DNA of 64,000 bases from Cryobacterium suzukii. Lineage in GTDB: Bacteria > Actinomycetota > Actinomycetes > Actinomycetales > Microbacteriaceae. This document shows positions 53,831 through 61,997 of this stretch, one piece after another (within the stretch, counting starts at the first letter, position 1; the number at the start of each line of letters is the position of its first letter). The notes beneath the pieces are model-generated. The model was given only the letters and a program-made list of their open reading frames with translations. It ran no database searches and was not told the origin of the DNA. The stretch is taken from assembly GCF_004403185.1 (NCBI RefSeq), contig NZ_SOHJ01000013.1, positions 152,245 to 216,244 on the forward strand. Direction: 5' to 3'. A program made the translations under genes and the position numbers.

Positions 53831-54460
53831 CTACAGGAGGGCCGCCAGGAGCGACTTTTCCAGCCAGTTCAGGTAGGCCTCGGTCGACCAGCCGAGCGAC
53901 AGAACGAGCGAGCGATAGGTCTGTGGATGGGCCAGCGCCCACATCGTCGCCGCCGCCTCGTGGTCGCTCAGTCCCCCGCGCAGGCCGCGCTTCTCGCGCA
54001 ACGCTGCCGCCACCTCACCGAATCCGTGAAGCCTCGCCGCATCGCGCTTCTGCTCGAACTCCCCCACATCGGGGTCGACCACGGCCGCTTCGCTGACAAT
54101 GCGCAAGATTCCCGAGGTGCGCTCGTTCACCAGTGCGCTCGACCGGGCCAAAATGCGGATGACCTCGGTTGCCGTGCGCGCCTCGGCAATGCGTTCCCGA
54201 GTCGCCCCGGACAACAGCGCCGGCGCCCCCGGTTCGGCGGCCACCCGGTCCAGCACCGCGGCGAGCAGCTCGGCCTTCGACCCCACCGAGTTGTAGATCG
54301 TCTGCACCACCACACCGGCCTCTCCCGCGATCGCCGCCACGGAAGTGCCAACATACCCGCGCTCTAGCATCAACCTTCCCGCCGCCATTACGATCTCGGC
54401 CCGTGTACTTGCCGCCTGGGCAGCCCGCCGCCGAACCGCCCCGTTCTCCCCGATATCCAT
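53831..54460 (-). CDS. TetR/AcrR family transcriptional regulator
   Basis: 209-residue regulator. The N-terminal helix-turn-helix runs TRAEIVMAAGRLMLERGYVG then SVAAIAGEAGVVVQTIYNSVG, a standard TetR DNA-binding domain, followed by an all-helical ligand domain. ATG 54460 (MDIGENG) is chosen; another ATG at 54472 adds four residues. A perfect 13-bp palindrome TCTACTCAGTAGA lies just upstream, a likely autoregulatory site. No obvious target transporter is adjacent. Confidence 0.92.
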   Translation of the reverse strand: MDIGENGAVRRRAAQAASTRAEIVMAAGRLMLERGYVGTSVAAIAGEAGVVVQTIYNSVGSKAELLAAVLDRVAAEPGAPALLSGATRERIAEARTATEVIRILARSSALVNERTSGILRIVSEAAVVDPDVGEFEQKRDAARLHGFGEVAAALREKRGLRGGLSDHEAAATMWALAHPQTYRSLVLSLGWSTEAYLNWLEKSLLAALL

Positions 54461-54477
54461 GTCATTTAGCATATCAT

Positions 54478-54490
54478 TCTACTCAGTAGA
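54478..54490. promoter_or_regulatory. Candidate TetR operator TCTACT-C-AGTAGA
   Basis: A perfect 13-bp palindrome with one central base, 17 bases upstream of the regulator's chosen start. Such spacing is common for self-repressing TetR members. Confidence 0.5.
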
Positions 54491-54530
54491 GTCTGCTGCT
54501 ATTCGTTTATATCTCAGGGGCAGGCACCGC

Positions 54531-54568
54531 AAAAAGCCCCGGCTGCGGGTGCAGACGGGGCCTTTTGA
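54531..54568 (-). terminator. Terminator of the suf operon
   Basis: On the minus strand, a stem of AAAAGGCCCCG-type arms (imperfect, with GCAG/CTGC inner pairing and a GGGT loop) followed by a TTTTT run. It lies 16 bases after the sufT stop. Confidence 0.8.
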
Positions 54569-54583
54569 TTGAGCGGTGGGAAC

Positions 54584-54913
54584 CTACATGGCGAAGCCGA
54601 GGGCGCGCATCATGTCGCGACCGTCGTCGGTGATCTTTTCGGGACCCCACGGCGGCATCCACACCCAGTTAATGCGGAATTGGTCGACGACCCCGTCCAG
54701 AGCCTCAGCCGTCTGCTCCTCGAGTACATCGGTCAGCGGGCAGCCGGCCGAGGTCAGGGTCATGTGGATGATAAGCGCATTGTTCTCGTCGTCCCAGCCG
54801 AGGTCGTAGATGAGCCCGAGATCGACGACATTGATGCCGAGCTCCGGGTCCATGACGTCTTTGAGCGCCTCTTCGATTTCATCGAAGCGCGCCGGACTCA
54901 GTGTTGAAACCAT
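54584..54913 (-). CDS. sufT: Metal-sulfur cluster assembly factor SufT (DUF59/MIP18 family)
   Basis: 109-residue DUF59 protein helping mature Fe-S proteins. The family core is IEEALKDVMDPELGINVVDLGLIYDLGWD, and TSAGCPLTDVLEEQ contains the conserved Cys. Its C-terminal VWMPPWGPEKITDDGRDMMRALGF is typical. It starts five bases from the sufC stop, same strand, so it ends the operon. Family assignment is strong. Confidence 0.93.
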   Translation of the reverse strand: MVSTLSPARFDEIEEALKDVMDPELGINVVDLGLIYDLGWDDENNALIIHMTLTSAGCPLTDVLEEQTAEALDGVVDQFRINWVWMPPWGPEKITDDGRDMMRALGFAM

Positions 54914-54917
54914 ACGA

Positions 54918-55682
54918 TTAGCCTACGTTCGACGGGACGAGAAAGCGATCATAGCCCTCGTCCTCGAGGCGGTCAGCGAGCTCAGGCCCACCCTGTTCGG
55001 CGATACGGCCGTTGACGAAGACATGCACGAAGTCCGGGTGGATGTAGCGCAGGATGCGTGTGTAGTGCGTGATGAGGAGCAATCCGAGGCCGGTGTTGGT
55101 CTTGGCGCGGTTGACACCCTCCGACACGATCTTAAGTGCGTCAACGTCGAGTCCCGAGTCGGTCTCGTCGAGCACGGCGAACTTGGGCTTGAGGAGTTCG
55201 AGCTGGAGAATCTCGTTGCGCTTCTTTTCACCGCCGGAGAATCCCTCGTTGACGTTGCGCTCAGCGAAAGCCTTGTCCATGCGCAGGTCAGTCATGGCCT
55301 GGCGCACATCCTTGATCCACGTGCGGATTGGCGGGGCTTCACCCTCAATGGCAGTCTTGGCGGTGCGCAGGAAGTTGGTGACGGTCACACCAGGAATCTC
55401 GACCGGGTACTGCATGGCGAGGAACAGACCCGCGCGAGCACGGGCATCCACTGTCATCTTGAGCACCTCGGCGCCGTCGAGCAGGATGGAGCCGCTCTCG
55501 ACGTGATACTTGGGGTGGCCAGCAATCGTGTATGCCAGGGTGGACTTGCCCGAACCGTTCGGGCCCATGATGGCGTGGATTTCGCCTTCATTGATGGTGA
55601 GGTCGACGCCGCGCAGAATCTGCTTGGTGCCTTGGTCGGTCTCGACGCTGACGTGCAGGTCTTTGATCTCAAGAACAGACAT
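54918..55682 (-). CDS. sufC: Fe-S cluster assembly ATPase SufC
   Basis: ABC-type ATPase energising the SufBCD scaffold, 254 residues. Walker A is MGPNGSGKSTLAYTIAGHP, signature GFSGGEKKRNEILQL, and Walker B FAVLDETDSGLDVDAL. The family-specific VETDQGTKQILRGVDLTINEGE is at the start. It sits between the Rieske gene (50-base gap) and sufT. AAAGGGA precedes the ATG. Confidence 0.97.
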   Translation of the reverse strand: MSVLEIKDLHVSVETDQGTKQILRGVDLTINEGEIHAIMGPNGSGKSTLAYTIAGHPKYHVESGSILLDGAEVLKMTVDARARAGLFLAMQYPVEIPGVTVTNFLRTAKTAIEGEAPPIRTWIKDVRQAMTDLRMDKAFAERNVNEGFSGGEKKRNEILQLELLKPKFAVLDETDSGLDVDALKIVSEGVNRAKTNTGLGLLLITHYTRILRYIHPDFVHVFVNGRIAEQGGPELADRLEDEGYDRFLVPSNVG

Positions 55683-55732
55683 GAATGTCTTATCCCTTTC
55701 TAAATTCTTTAAGTTGATGGGGCGGAACTGCC

Positions 55733-56059
55733 TTATACCGCGACGGTGACGGACGGATCGACGAAGACGAAACCGTCGATGAGTTCAACGTTGTAAACCG
55801 GGACCGGGTCGTAGGCCGGCAGAGACAGCGGCTTGCCCGTAGTGAGGGAGAACATCGAACCGTGGGCCCAGCACTCGAGAGTCTGGCCTTCCACGAATCC
55901 CTCTGACAGGGAGATGTCACCGTGCGTGCAGGTGTCACCGATGGCGAACACGTCGCCAGCGGCGTCACGCACGAGGGCGATGGCGATCCCGTCGATTTCG
56001 ACCTTGACGGCCTGGTTTACTTCGAGCTCATCGAGAGCGCAGATCTTCGTTGCGGTCAT
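55733..56059 (-). CDS. Rieske [2Fe-2S] ferredoxin (Suf operon)
   Basis: 108-residue Rieske protein. The cluster ligands are Cys44-x-His46 (CTHGD) and Cys63-x2-His66 (CWAHGS), all intact. Annotated in relatives as non-heme iron oxygenase ferredoxin subunit; in actinobacterial suf operons it lies between sufD and sufC, as here. It probably supplies electrons for cluster assembly, which is inference. Two bases separate it from the sufD stop. Confidence 0.95.
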   Translation of the reverse strand: MTATKICALDELEVNQAVKVEIDGIAIALVRDAAGDVFAIGDTCTHGDISLSEGFVEGQTLECWAHGSMFSLTTGKPLSLPAYDPVPVYNVELIDGFVFVDPSVTVAV

Positions 56060-56061
56060 GC

Positions 56062-57306
56062 TTACTTGTCGTCCGTTCCAATAAGTTCGGCTTCGATTGC
56101 GAGTTGCAACCGAGCTTCAAGTTCGGGGGAACCAATCTGCTGCACGACCTCGGTGAGGAATCCGCGCACGACCAGTCGCCGCGCTTCCTCTTCGGTGATG
56201 CCTCGAGCCTGAAGGTAGAACAACTGCTCGTCATCAAATCGTCCAGTGGCGCTGGCGTGACCAGCCCCCACGATGTCGCCGGTCTCAATCTCCAGGTTGG
56301 GGATGGAATCGGCACGGGTACCCTCGGTGAGCACGAGGTTGCGGTTCTGTTCGTAGCTATCGGTGCCGGCGGCCTTGTTGCCGATCAGCACATCGCCAAT
56401 CCAGACCGTGCGGGCATCCTGGCCCTGCAGCGCTCCCTTGTAATTCACGCGGCTGCGGCTCTTCGGCGCGTCGTGAAAAACGTAGACCTGCTGTTCCAGG
56501 TGTTGGCCGGCATCCGCGAAGTAGAGTCCGAGGAGTAACGTGTCCGAGCCGGGCCCAGCCAGACGCACCGATGGGTTGACCCGCACAATACTGCCGCCGA
56601 GTGAGACAACGACGTGCTTGAGGCGAGCGTCACGGCCGACGGATGCGAAATGGTTGGCGAGGTGAACCGCGGAGTCGTCCCATTCCTGCAACGAGACCAC
56701 GGTGAGGTTCGCGGACTCGCCGAGAATGATCTCGATGTTTTCGCTGAGTCGAGCCTCGCCCGTGTTCTGCAGGATGATCGTGGCCTGGCTGAACGGCTTG
56801 GCCTCGATGATCGTGTGGGCGCCTCTGGCGTTGATGCCGAGTGCCGACCGGGTGACCGTGATTTCCTTGGCTTCTTCACCACTGACCGTGATGGCGAGGG
56901 CGTCGTCGAACACCGACCAGGCGTTGGCAGCGGCGCGTTCTTCCGGCAGACCAGCAGTCCCGATGCGGGCATCCGTTCTGGGCACCCACGCAACGGAGAT
57001 ATCCGCTGACGGGGTGGACTCAACCGGGTAGCGGGAGCCGTCGAGGCCACCGGCCGTGAGGTCGGTGAATTTCGCGACGGGCGAGTGCTTCCACACGGCC
57101 TCGCGGCCGGTGACGGCCTCGAAGTCGGCCACGTTGACGCTCTTGAAGCGGTCCGAGCGGGTTTGCACCGGCACGTAGCCGAAACGTCCGTCGGAGTGTT
57201 CTTTAATTCCGTGCTGGCCGGCCGGCAGAACCGACTCGGCAGCGGGTGTGGATGGTGCGGGCACAGTTTTTGAAGCGCTCTTCGAAAGCGCTGAAGCGGC
57301 GGACAT
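56062..57306 (-). CDS. sufD: Fe-S cluster assembly protein SufD
   Basis: Scaffold subunit of SufBCD, 414 residues with the right-handed beta-helix core. ARTVWIGDVLIGNKAAGTDSYE and ADSIPNLEIETGDIVGAGHA are conserved, with His in the latter (SufD interface). FDDEQLFYLQARGITEEEARRLVVRGFL is the C-terminal helix. Immediately follows the sufB stop (TAAATG). The low-complexity N-terminus (SAASALSKSASKTV) is not conserved. Confidence 0.95.
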   Translation of the reverse strand: MSAASALSKSASKTVPAPSTPAAESVLPAGQHGIKEHSDGRFGYVPVQTRSDRFKSVNVADFEAVTGREAVWKHSPVAKFTDLTAGGLDGSRYPVESTPSADISVAWVPRTDARIGTAGLPEERAAANAWSVFDDALAITVSGEEAKEITVTRSALGINARGAHTIIEAKPFSQATIILQNTGEARLSENIEIILGESANLTVVSLQEWDDSAVHLANHFASVGRDARLKHVVVSLGGSIVRVNPSVRLAGPGSDTLLLGLYFADAGQHLEQQVYVFHDAPKSRSRVNYKGALQGQDARTVWIGDVLIGNKAAGTDSYEQNRNLVLTEGTRADSIPNLEIETGDIVGAGHASATGRFDDEQLFYLQARGITEEEARRLVVRGFLTEVVQQIGSPELEARLQLAIEAELIGTDDK

Positions 57307-58725
57307 TTAGCCGACGGATCCTTCCATGCCCATTTCAATGAGCTTGTTGAGTTCGAGGGCGTACTCCATCGGGAGCTCCCGGGCGATCGGTTCGATGAAT
57401 CCGCGAACGATCATGGCCATGGCCTCGTCTTCAGGCATACCGCGGCTCATCAGGTAGAACAGCTGCTCTTCGCTGACACGGGAGACGGTGGCCTCGTGGC
57501 CGAGCTGTACGTCATCGACACGGATGTCGATGGACGGGTACGTGTCAGAACGCGACTGGGTATCGACCAAGAGAGCGTCGCAACGCACGGTGTTGGCGGA
57601 GTGGTGTGCCGAGGCATCCACCCGGACTTCACCGCGGTACCCGCTGCGCCCGCCACCGCGAGCAATGGACTTGGAGACGATAGAGGACTGCGTGTACGGA
57701 GCCATGTGGATCATCTTGGCGCCGGCATCCTGGTGCTGCCCGGGGCCGGCGAAGGCCACGGAGAGGGTCTCACCCTTGGCGTGCTCGCCCATCAGGTAGA
57801 TGGACGGGTACTTCATGGTGACCTTGGAACCGATGTTGCCGTCGATCCATTCCATCGTGGCGCCTTCGCCCGCTGTGGCCCGCTTGGTGACGAGGTTGTA
57901 GACGTTGTTCGACCAGTTTTGGATGGTCGTGTAGCGAACGCGAGCGTTCTTCTTCACGACGATCTCGACGACGGCGGAGTGCAGCGAGTCCGACTTGTAG
58001 ATCGGGGCGGTGCAGCCCTCGATGTAGTGCACGTAGCTGCCCTCGTCGGCGATGATGAGCGTGCGCTCGAACTGGCCCATGTTCTCCGTGTTGATGCGGA
58101 AGTAGGCCTGCAGGGGGATCTCCACGTGCACGCCGGGCGGCACGTAAACGAAGGATCCGCCGGACCAGACGGCCGTGTTGAGCGCGGCAAACTTATTGTC
58201 GCCGGAGGGAATGATGGTGCCGAAGTACTCCTCGAAGAACTCCGGGTGCTCCTTGAGCGCCGTGTCGGTGTCCATGAAGATGACGCCCTGGGCTGCGAGT
58301 TCTTCATTGATCTGGTGGTAGACCACCTCGGACTCGTACTGGGCTGCGACACCGGAGACGAGGCGCTGGCGCTCAGCTTCGGGGATGCCGAGCTTCTCGT
58401 AGGTGTTCTTGATGTCGTCGGGCAGGTCTTCCCAGGTCTGGGCCTGCTTCTCCGTGGAACGCACGAAGTACTTGATGTTGTCGAAGTCGATCTCGGAGAG
58501 ATCGGCGCCCCACGTAGGCATGGGCTTGCGTTCGAACAACTGCAGGGCTTTCAGCCGTCGCTGCAGCATCCAGTCAGGCTCGGATTTCAGGTTCGAGATG
58601 TCCGTGACAACCTCGGGGGAAATACCACGACGAGCGGATGCTCCGGCCTTGTCTGAATCGGCCCACCCGAATTCATAGGTGCCAATCCCCTCAAGGTCGG
58701 GACGGTCAAGCAGGACATCCGACAT
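57307..58725 (-). CDS. sufB: Fe-S cluster assembly protein SufB
   Basis: Main scaffold subunit, 472 residues. N-terminal [20 protein letters not shown], then [40 protein letters not shown], and [21 protein letters not shown] 58725 has AGAGG about 6 bases upstream; a longer frame exists but lacks conservation. It leads the operon sufB-sufD-Rieske-sufC-sufT. No sufR repressor gene is beside it; divergent is ctaA. Confidence 0.97.
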   Translation of the reverse strand: MSDVLLDRPDLEGIGTYEFGWADSDKAGASARRGISPEVVTDISNLKSEPDWMLQRRLKALQLFERKPMPTWGADLSEIDFDNIKYFVRSTEKQAQTWEDLPDDIKNTYEKLGIPEAERQRLVSGVAAQYESEVVYHQINEELAAQGVIFMDTDTALKEHPEFFEEYFGTIIPSGDNKFAALNTAVWSGGSFVYVPPGVHVEIPLQAYFRINTENMGQFERTLIIADEGSYVHYIEGCTAPIYKSDSLHSAVVEIVVKKNARVRYTTIQNWSNNVYNLVTKRATAGEGATMEWIDGNIGSKVTMKYPSIYLMGEHAKGETLSVAFAGPGQHQDAGAKMIHMAPYTQSSIVSKSIARGGGRSGYRGEVRVDASAHHSANTVRCDALLVDTQSRSDTYPSIDIRVDDVQLGHEATVSRVSEEQLFYLMSRGMPEDEAMAMIVRGFIEPIARELPMEYALELNKLIEMGMEGSVG

Positions 58726-59034
58726 AATTACCTCTTCTCTACCCATCACAACCCGGATATTAGTCCGGTCATTCCCGTCCGGCCTCAGTGGAGATCACGG
58801 GGAACGGGTTGTGTGGACAGCTACGTTGCGTACCTAGAATATTCATGGGGCCTGGATTCAGCCGAGCCGGTCAGCCTGAGGAAGCGCTGTTTGGTTGCGG
58901 TTGCCAACGCGCAATCACCATGACTGCACGAATCATCTCCATGGAAATCCCAATTCTACAGGTTGATCAGCGGGATACGCGTGCTTGCCGGTCGATTCAC
59001 ATTTGCACAGGGCACGATCAGAAGGCACGCGATC
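58726..59034. other. Divergent promoter region of suf operon and ctaA
   Basis: 309 bases without a convincing gene. It holds the suf operon promoter region with an inverted repeat (58753-58768) and, on the plus strand, a TAGAAT (58833-58838) that could be the -10 of ctaA. Several short frames look like noise. Confidence 0.65.
58753..58768. promoter_or_regulatory. Inverted repeat CCGGA-N6-TCCGG in suf promoter
   Basis: Perfect 5-6-5 inverted repeat, whose minus-strand spacer includes CTAATA, overlapping a TAATAT that could be the -10 of sufB. A candidate operator for an Fe-S or redox sensor. Confidence 0.4.
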
Positions 59035-60012
59035 ATGAGAAAGATAGTGGGAGCAGAACCGGTGAATCCGATATACCAACGGCTACCTAGCGTTATCGAC
59101 GGTCGAATCCGGGTGATCGCCTGGCTATCACTCGTGACGGAACTTTTGATTGTCGGCACCGGTGGCGCCGTTCGCCTCACCGGCTCGGGACTCGGCTGCC
59201 CGACCTGGCCGACCTGCGTGGCCGGATCGCTCGTACCGACGCCGGCGATGGGCCTTCACGGCGTTATTGAATTCGCGAACCGTACGATGACCGGAGTAGT
59301 CGGGATTATTGCGATCGCGACCGTCGTTCTCCTTTGGCGCTTGCGTACGGAACGCAAAGATCTGTTCACCATCGCTATAATTCTCGCCGCGGGTGTTCTC
59401 GCTCAGGCGCTCGTTGGAGGGGTCACGGTGCTCACCGGACTCAACCCGGTCATCGTCGGTTTCCACTTCACCGTGTCGCTCCTCATGGTCTGCATCGCCA
59501 CGGTGCTTGTCCATCGGGTCTACCTTGCTCCGGGGCCACGCGTCCTCATCGTGCCTGGTGGCTTCGCCGGGCTGGCGCACGCTACGAGTTTCGCTGTCGC
59601 ACTGACCGTGATGATGGGTGTGCTGACAACCGCCTCCGGGCCGCATTCCGGTGATGCCGCTGTGCGGCGCACGGGATTCAACGCTGAGCTGCTCGAGCAC
59701 CTGCATGCCTGGCCGGGCTACGCGACGTTGGTCTTGACGATCGTGCTGCTGGTGGCATCCGTTGGCGGCAAGCTGCCGGTTCGTAGGTTCGTCGTCACCC
59801 TGCTGGTGATCGAGCTCGTGCAAATTTTGGTCGGTCTGCTGCAGGCCAACCTGGGACTACCGCCAGTACTGGTCGGCCTGCACATGGTGCTGGCCTGCGT
59901 ACTCGCCGCAGCGATGACCGCACTCGTGCTGAACCTTAAAGCCCCGACCGAAATCACGCCAGATGCAACGAAATTCACCAGCACGAACGAGGTCAGTAGC
60001 AGCCGCGGATAA
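59035..60012 (+). CDS. ctaA: Heme A synthase (CtaA/COX15)
   Basis: Membrane enzyme converting heme O to heme A. 325 residues with about eight membrane spans. VIGTGGAVRLTGSGLGCPTWPTC (in part) is the loop with the conserved Cys and GxGxxCxxWP pattern, MGLHGVIEFANRTMTG carries heme-binding His and Glu, and GFHFTVSLL and LEHLHAWPGYATLV add two more His. ATG 59035 with GAAGG upstream; a frame open to 58963 has no family character. Works with ctaB, SURF1 in the window. Confidence 0.95.
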   Translation: MRKIVGAEPVNPIYQRLPSVIDGRIRVIAWLSLVTELLIVGTGGAVRLTGSGLGCPTWPTCVAGSLVPTPAMGLHGVIEFANRTMTGVVGIIAIATVVLLWRLRTERKDLFTIAIILAAGVLAQALVGGVTVLTGLNPVIVGFHFTVSLLMVCIATVLVHRVYLAPGPRVLIVPGGFAGLAHATSFAVALTVMMGVLTTASGPHSGDAAVRRTGFNAELLEHLHAWPGYATLVLTIVLLVASVGGKLPVRRFVVTLLVIELVQILVGLLQANLGLPPVLVGLHMVLACVLAAAMTALVLNLKAPTEITPDATKFTSTNEVSSSRG

Positions 60013-60141
60013 CCTGCGATCGTCCCCCGAGCGCCGCAACTCAGATGGGGCCACGAGCCGATGCCGGGCCGGTATAGACCACCGCTGATGAATTGCCGCG
60101 TGGCCCTCCCCCGGCGGTAGCCGCCGGTGTACTCTCCAGAC

Positions 60142-60729
60142 ATGCATCTCGCACCGGGAGCCAAGTCGAAACCGCCAGACGACGGCGCGCGCCTCGCCCT
60201 GTTCGGTCCGCCGGTCTTCGGTTTCGTGACTCAACCACGCCTTCAGGAACGCGGCTGGAGCTGGTACGGCAACCACGGACACACGCTGGAAGCGCAGGCG
60301 CACTACTGGCTGGCCGACCCGACTGGCAATTTCTGGTTCGAGGATTCCCCAGCCGGTCCGGTCGGCATCGCCGAACTGCGCGGATTCGTCTTCACGGACG
60401 TACCCGGCTCCACTAATCGCGGGGGCGACCCGATCAGGGATGCCCTGAATCAACACCTGCAATACATAGTAATGAACTACGCCAAGAACCCCTATGACTT
60501 CGGGTCGCAATTGTGGGCCGATCGGCACACTCAACAGCAGTCCGAAATTGAACTCGCTCTTGCCCACCGGTCGAACCTGATCGTCGACGACACCGCCCTG
60601 CCAGCCATCACGGTAACGGCCTCGGACTTCACTGCCACGGGCATGGCCCTGGCTGGACGAATAGTGACGGTCGTCATCCATTCGGCTGACGTTGCCAAGA
60701 TCGACTACCGGTTATCCCGTCGGGTCTAA
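60142..60729 (+). CDS. Hypothetical protein, unknown family
   Basis: 195-residue protein I do not recognise. It is hydrophilic, with no membrane span or signal peptide. Notable stretches: WSWYGNHGHTLEAQAHYWLA and TGNFWFEDSPAGPVGIAELR, with many aromatic residues and His, and SEIELALAHRSNLIVDDTAL. No catalytic triad or cofactor motif is obvious. ATG 60142 is chosen; an in-frame GTG at 60127 adds five residues. Convergent with ctaB (24-base gap). Good codon bias supports a real gene. Confidence 0.75.
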   Translation: MHLAPGAKSKPPDDGARLALFGPPVFGFVTQPRLQERGWSWYGNHGHTLEAQAHYWLADPTGNFWFEDSPAGPVGIAELRGFVFTDVPGSTNRGGDPIRDALNQHLQYIVMNYAKNPYDFGSQLWADRHTQQQSEIELALAHRSNLIVDDTALPAITVTASDFTATGMALAGRIVTVVIHSADVAKIDYRLSRRV

Positions 60730-60753
60730 CCTCGACCGAGGCAGCACGACGCG

Positions 60754-61671
60754 CTAAAACGGTAGCAGCGGATCCACTCCCACGGCCACGAACAGCAGCG
60801 TCAGGTAGGCAATCGAGCCATGGAAGACGCGCATCGGGGACACGTGCTCGTGCCGAATCGCAAGGCTGTACAGCCGGTGCGTTTCGTAGATAAACCAGCC
60901 CCCTGTGACAAGAGCGATACAGGTGTAGAGCACGCCCATGTCGGCGATCGGAATTAGCAGCAACGAGCAGGCGACGGTGGCCCACGCATACAGAATGACC
61001 TGGAGGCCCACCTGAGCTCGTCCACGCACGACAGCGAGCATTGGAACGCCAGCGGCCAGGTAGTCGCTGCGGTATTTCATTGACAGCGGCCAATAATGCG
61101 GCGGTGTCCACAGGAAGATGATCATAAACAGAATAACCGGCGGCCAGGACAGCTCGCCGGTCACAGCCGCCCAACCAATGAGGACGGGCATACAACCAGC
61201 CACACCGCCCCACACGATGTTCTGCGGCGTACGACGCTTGAGAATGATCGTGTAAAAAACGACGTAGAGCAGAATCGCGCCGAACGACAGCGCGGCCGCC
61301 AGCCAGTTGGTCAGCAGGCCCAGCCATAAAATGGATGCCGCGCCCAAGGCCCACGCAAAGATCAAGGCTTCCCGGTCGCTGAGTTCTCCGGTGACGAGCG
61401 GACGATTTTTAGTTCTCTTCATGAGACGGTCGATGTCACGGTCGAGGTAACAATTGAAAGCACCGGCGGATCCGGCACTGAGCGACCCGCCCACGAGTGT
61501 CGCCAGGATCAGCCACAGGCTTGGGATTCCCCGCTCGGCCAGAAGCATCGTGGGCGCGGTGACCACCAGGAGCAACTCGACAACTCGCGGTTTAGTCAGA
61601 GAGACATAAGCCTTGAGGGTGCGCTTCAGCGTACGCGGAGTTCTCTCGATGGTCTGAAGTGCGACGTCCAT
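60754..61671 (-). CDS. ctaB: Heme O synthase (protoheme IX farnesyltransferase, CtaB/CyoE)
   Basis: UbiA-type prenyltransferase that adds a farnesyl group to heme b, 305 residues with about eight spans. The prenyl-binding motif is [21 protein letters not shown] (in part: N-x3-D-x2-D-x3-R), and [19 protein letters not shown] and [17 protein letters not shown] are conserved. ATG 61671. In mycobacteria ctaB is likewise near tkt. Product is substrate for CtaA. Confidence 0.96.
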   Translation of the reverse strand: MDVALQTIERTPRTLKRTLKAYVSLTKPRVVELLLVVTAPTMLLAERGIPSLWLILATLVGGSLSAGSAGAFNCYLDRDIDRLMKRTKNRPLVTGELSDREALIFAWALGAASILWLGLLTNWLAAALSFGAILLYVVFYTIILKRRTPQNIVWGGVAGCMPVLIGWAAVTGELSWPPVILFMIIFLWTPPHYWPLSMKYRSDYLAAGVPMLAVVRGRAQVGLQVILYAWATVACSLLLIPIADMGVLYTCIALVTGGWFIYETHRLYSLAIRHEHVSPMRVFHGSIAYLTLLFVAVGVDPLLPF

Positions 61672-61997
61672 AAATCCTCGAATGCTAGGCAGTTCCTCTA
61701 ATTCTAGGTCACCCGGTGGCCCGTCACTGCAAATGACAGGTCTCGTCATACCGAGCGTTCGGCACATTCATTGCGTATACTTAATGCGCTCCCCACAGTG
61801 AATCAGTAGTTCGGTGAGCCCCCGGGTGGGAGATGGCTGCGTAAGGCAGGCCAACTCGCTGGGGGTGATATTTCGCTTGCAGTCCCGCGTTAGAAAATGC
61901 GCGGGTCGGCGGTGCGAGACGGTTGCCGGCACTTGCACAACTATCAAAGGATGGGTTGAGCTCAACCCGCCTTCGCTTCAATGAAGGGTTACGTGAC
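61672..61997. other. Intergenic region between ctaB and transketolase
   Basis: 326 bases with no convincing protein gene (small frames on the minus strand lack family character). It contains a possible -10 TATACT (61776-61781), GC hairpins such as CCCGCG/CGCGGG (61884-61889, 61900-61905), and a 16-bp palindrome just before the tkt ribosome-binding site. It could be a structured tkt leader. Confidence 0.65.
61953..61968. promoter_or_regulatory. Perfect 16-bp palindrome GGGTTGAGCTCAACCC before tkt
   Basis: Located 29 bases before the GTG start of transketolase. It could be an operator for a dimeric regulator or an mRNA hairpin affecting translation. Confidence 0.45.

Noticed and set aside
57496..58656. 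386-residue plus-strand frame opposite sufB
   Set aside because: Shadow of sufB; no ribosome-binding site or recognisable motif.
58789..59090. Plus-strand frame before and overlapping ctaA
   Set aside because: Composition not gene-like, overlaps the ctaA start, no supporting motif.
61768..61981. Two overlapping 65-residue minus-strand frames in the tkt leader
   Set aside because: No ribosome-binding site, no family features, and they cover the hairpins and palindrome of the leader.
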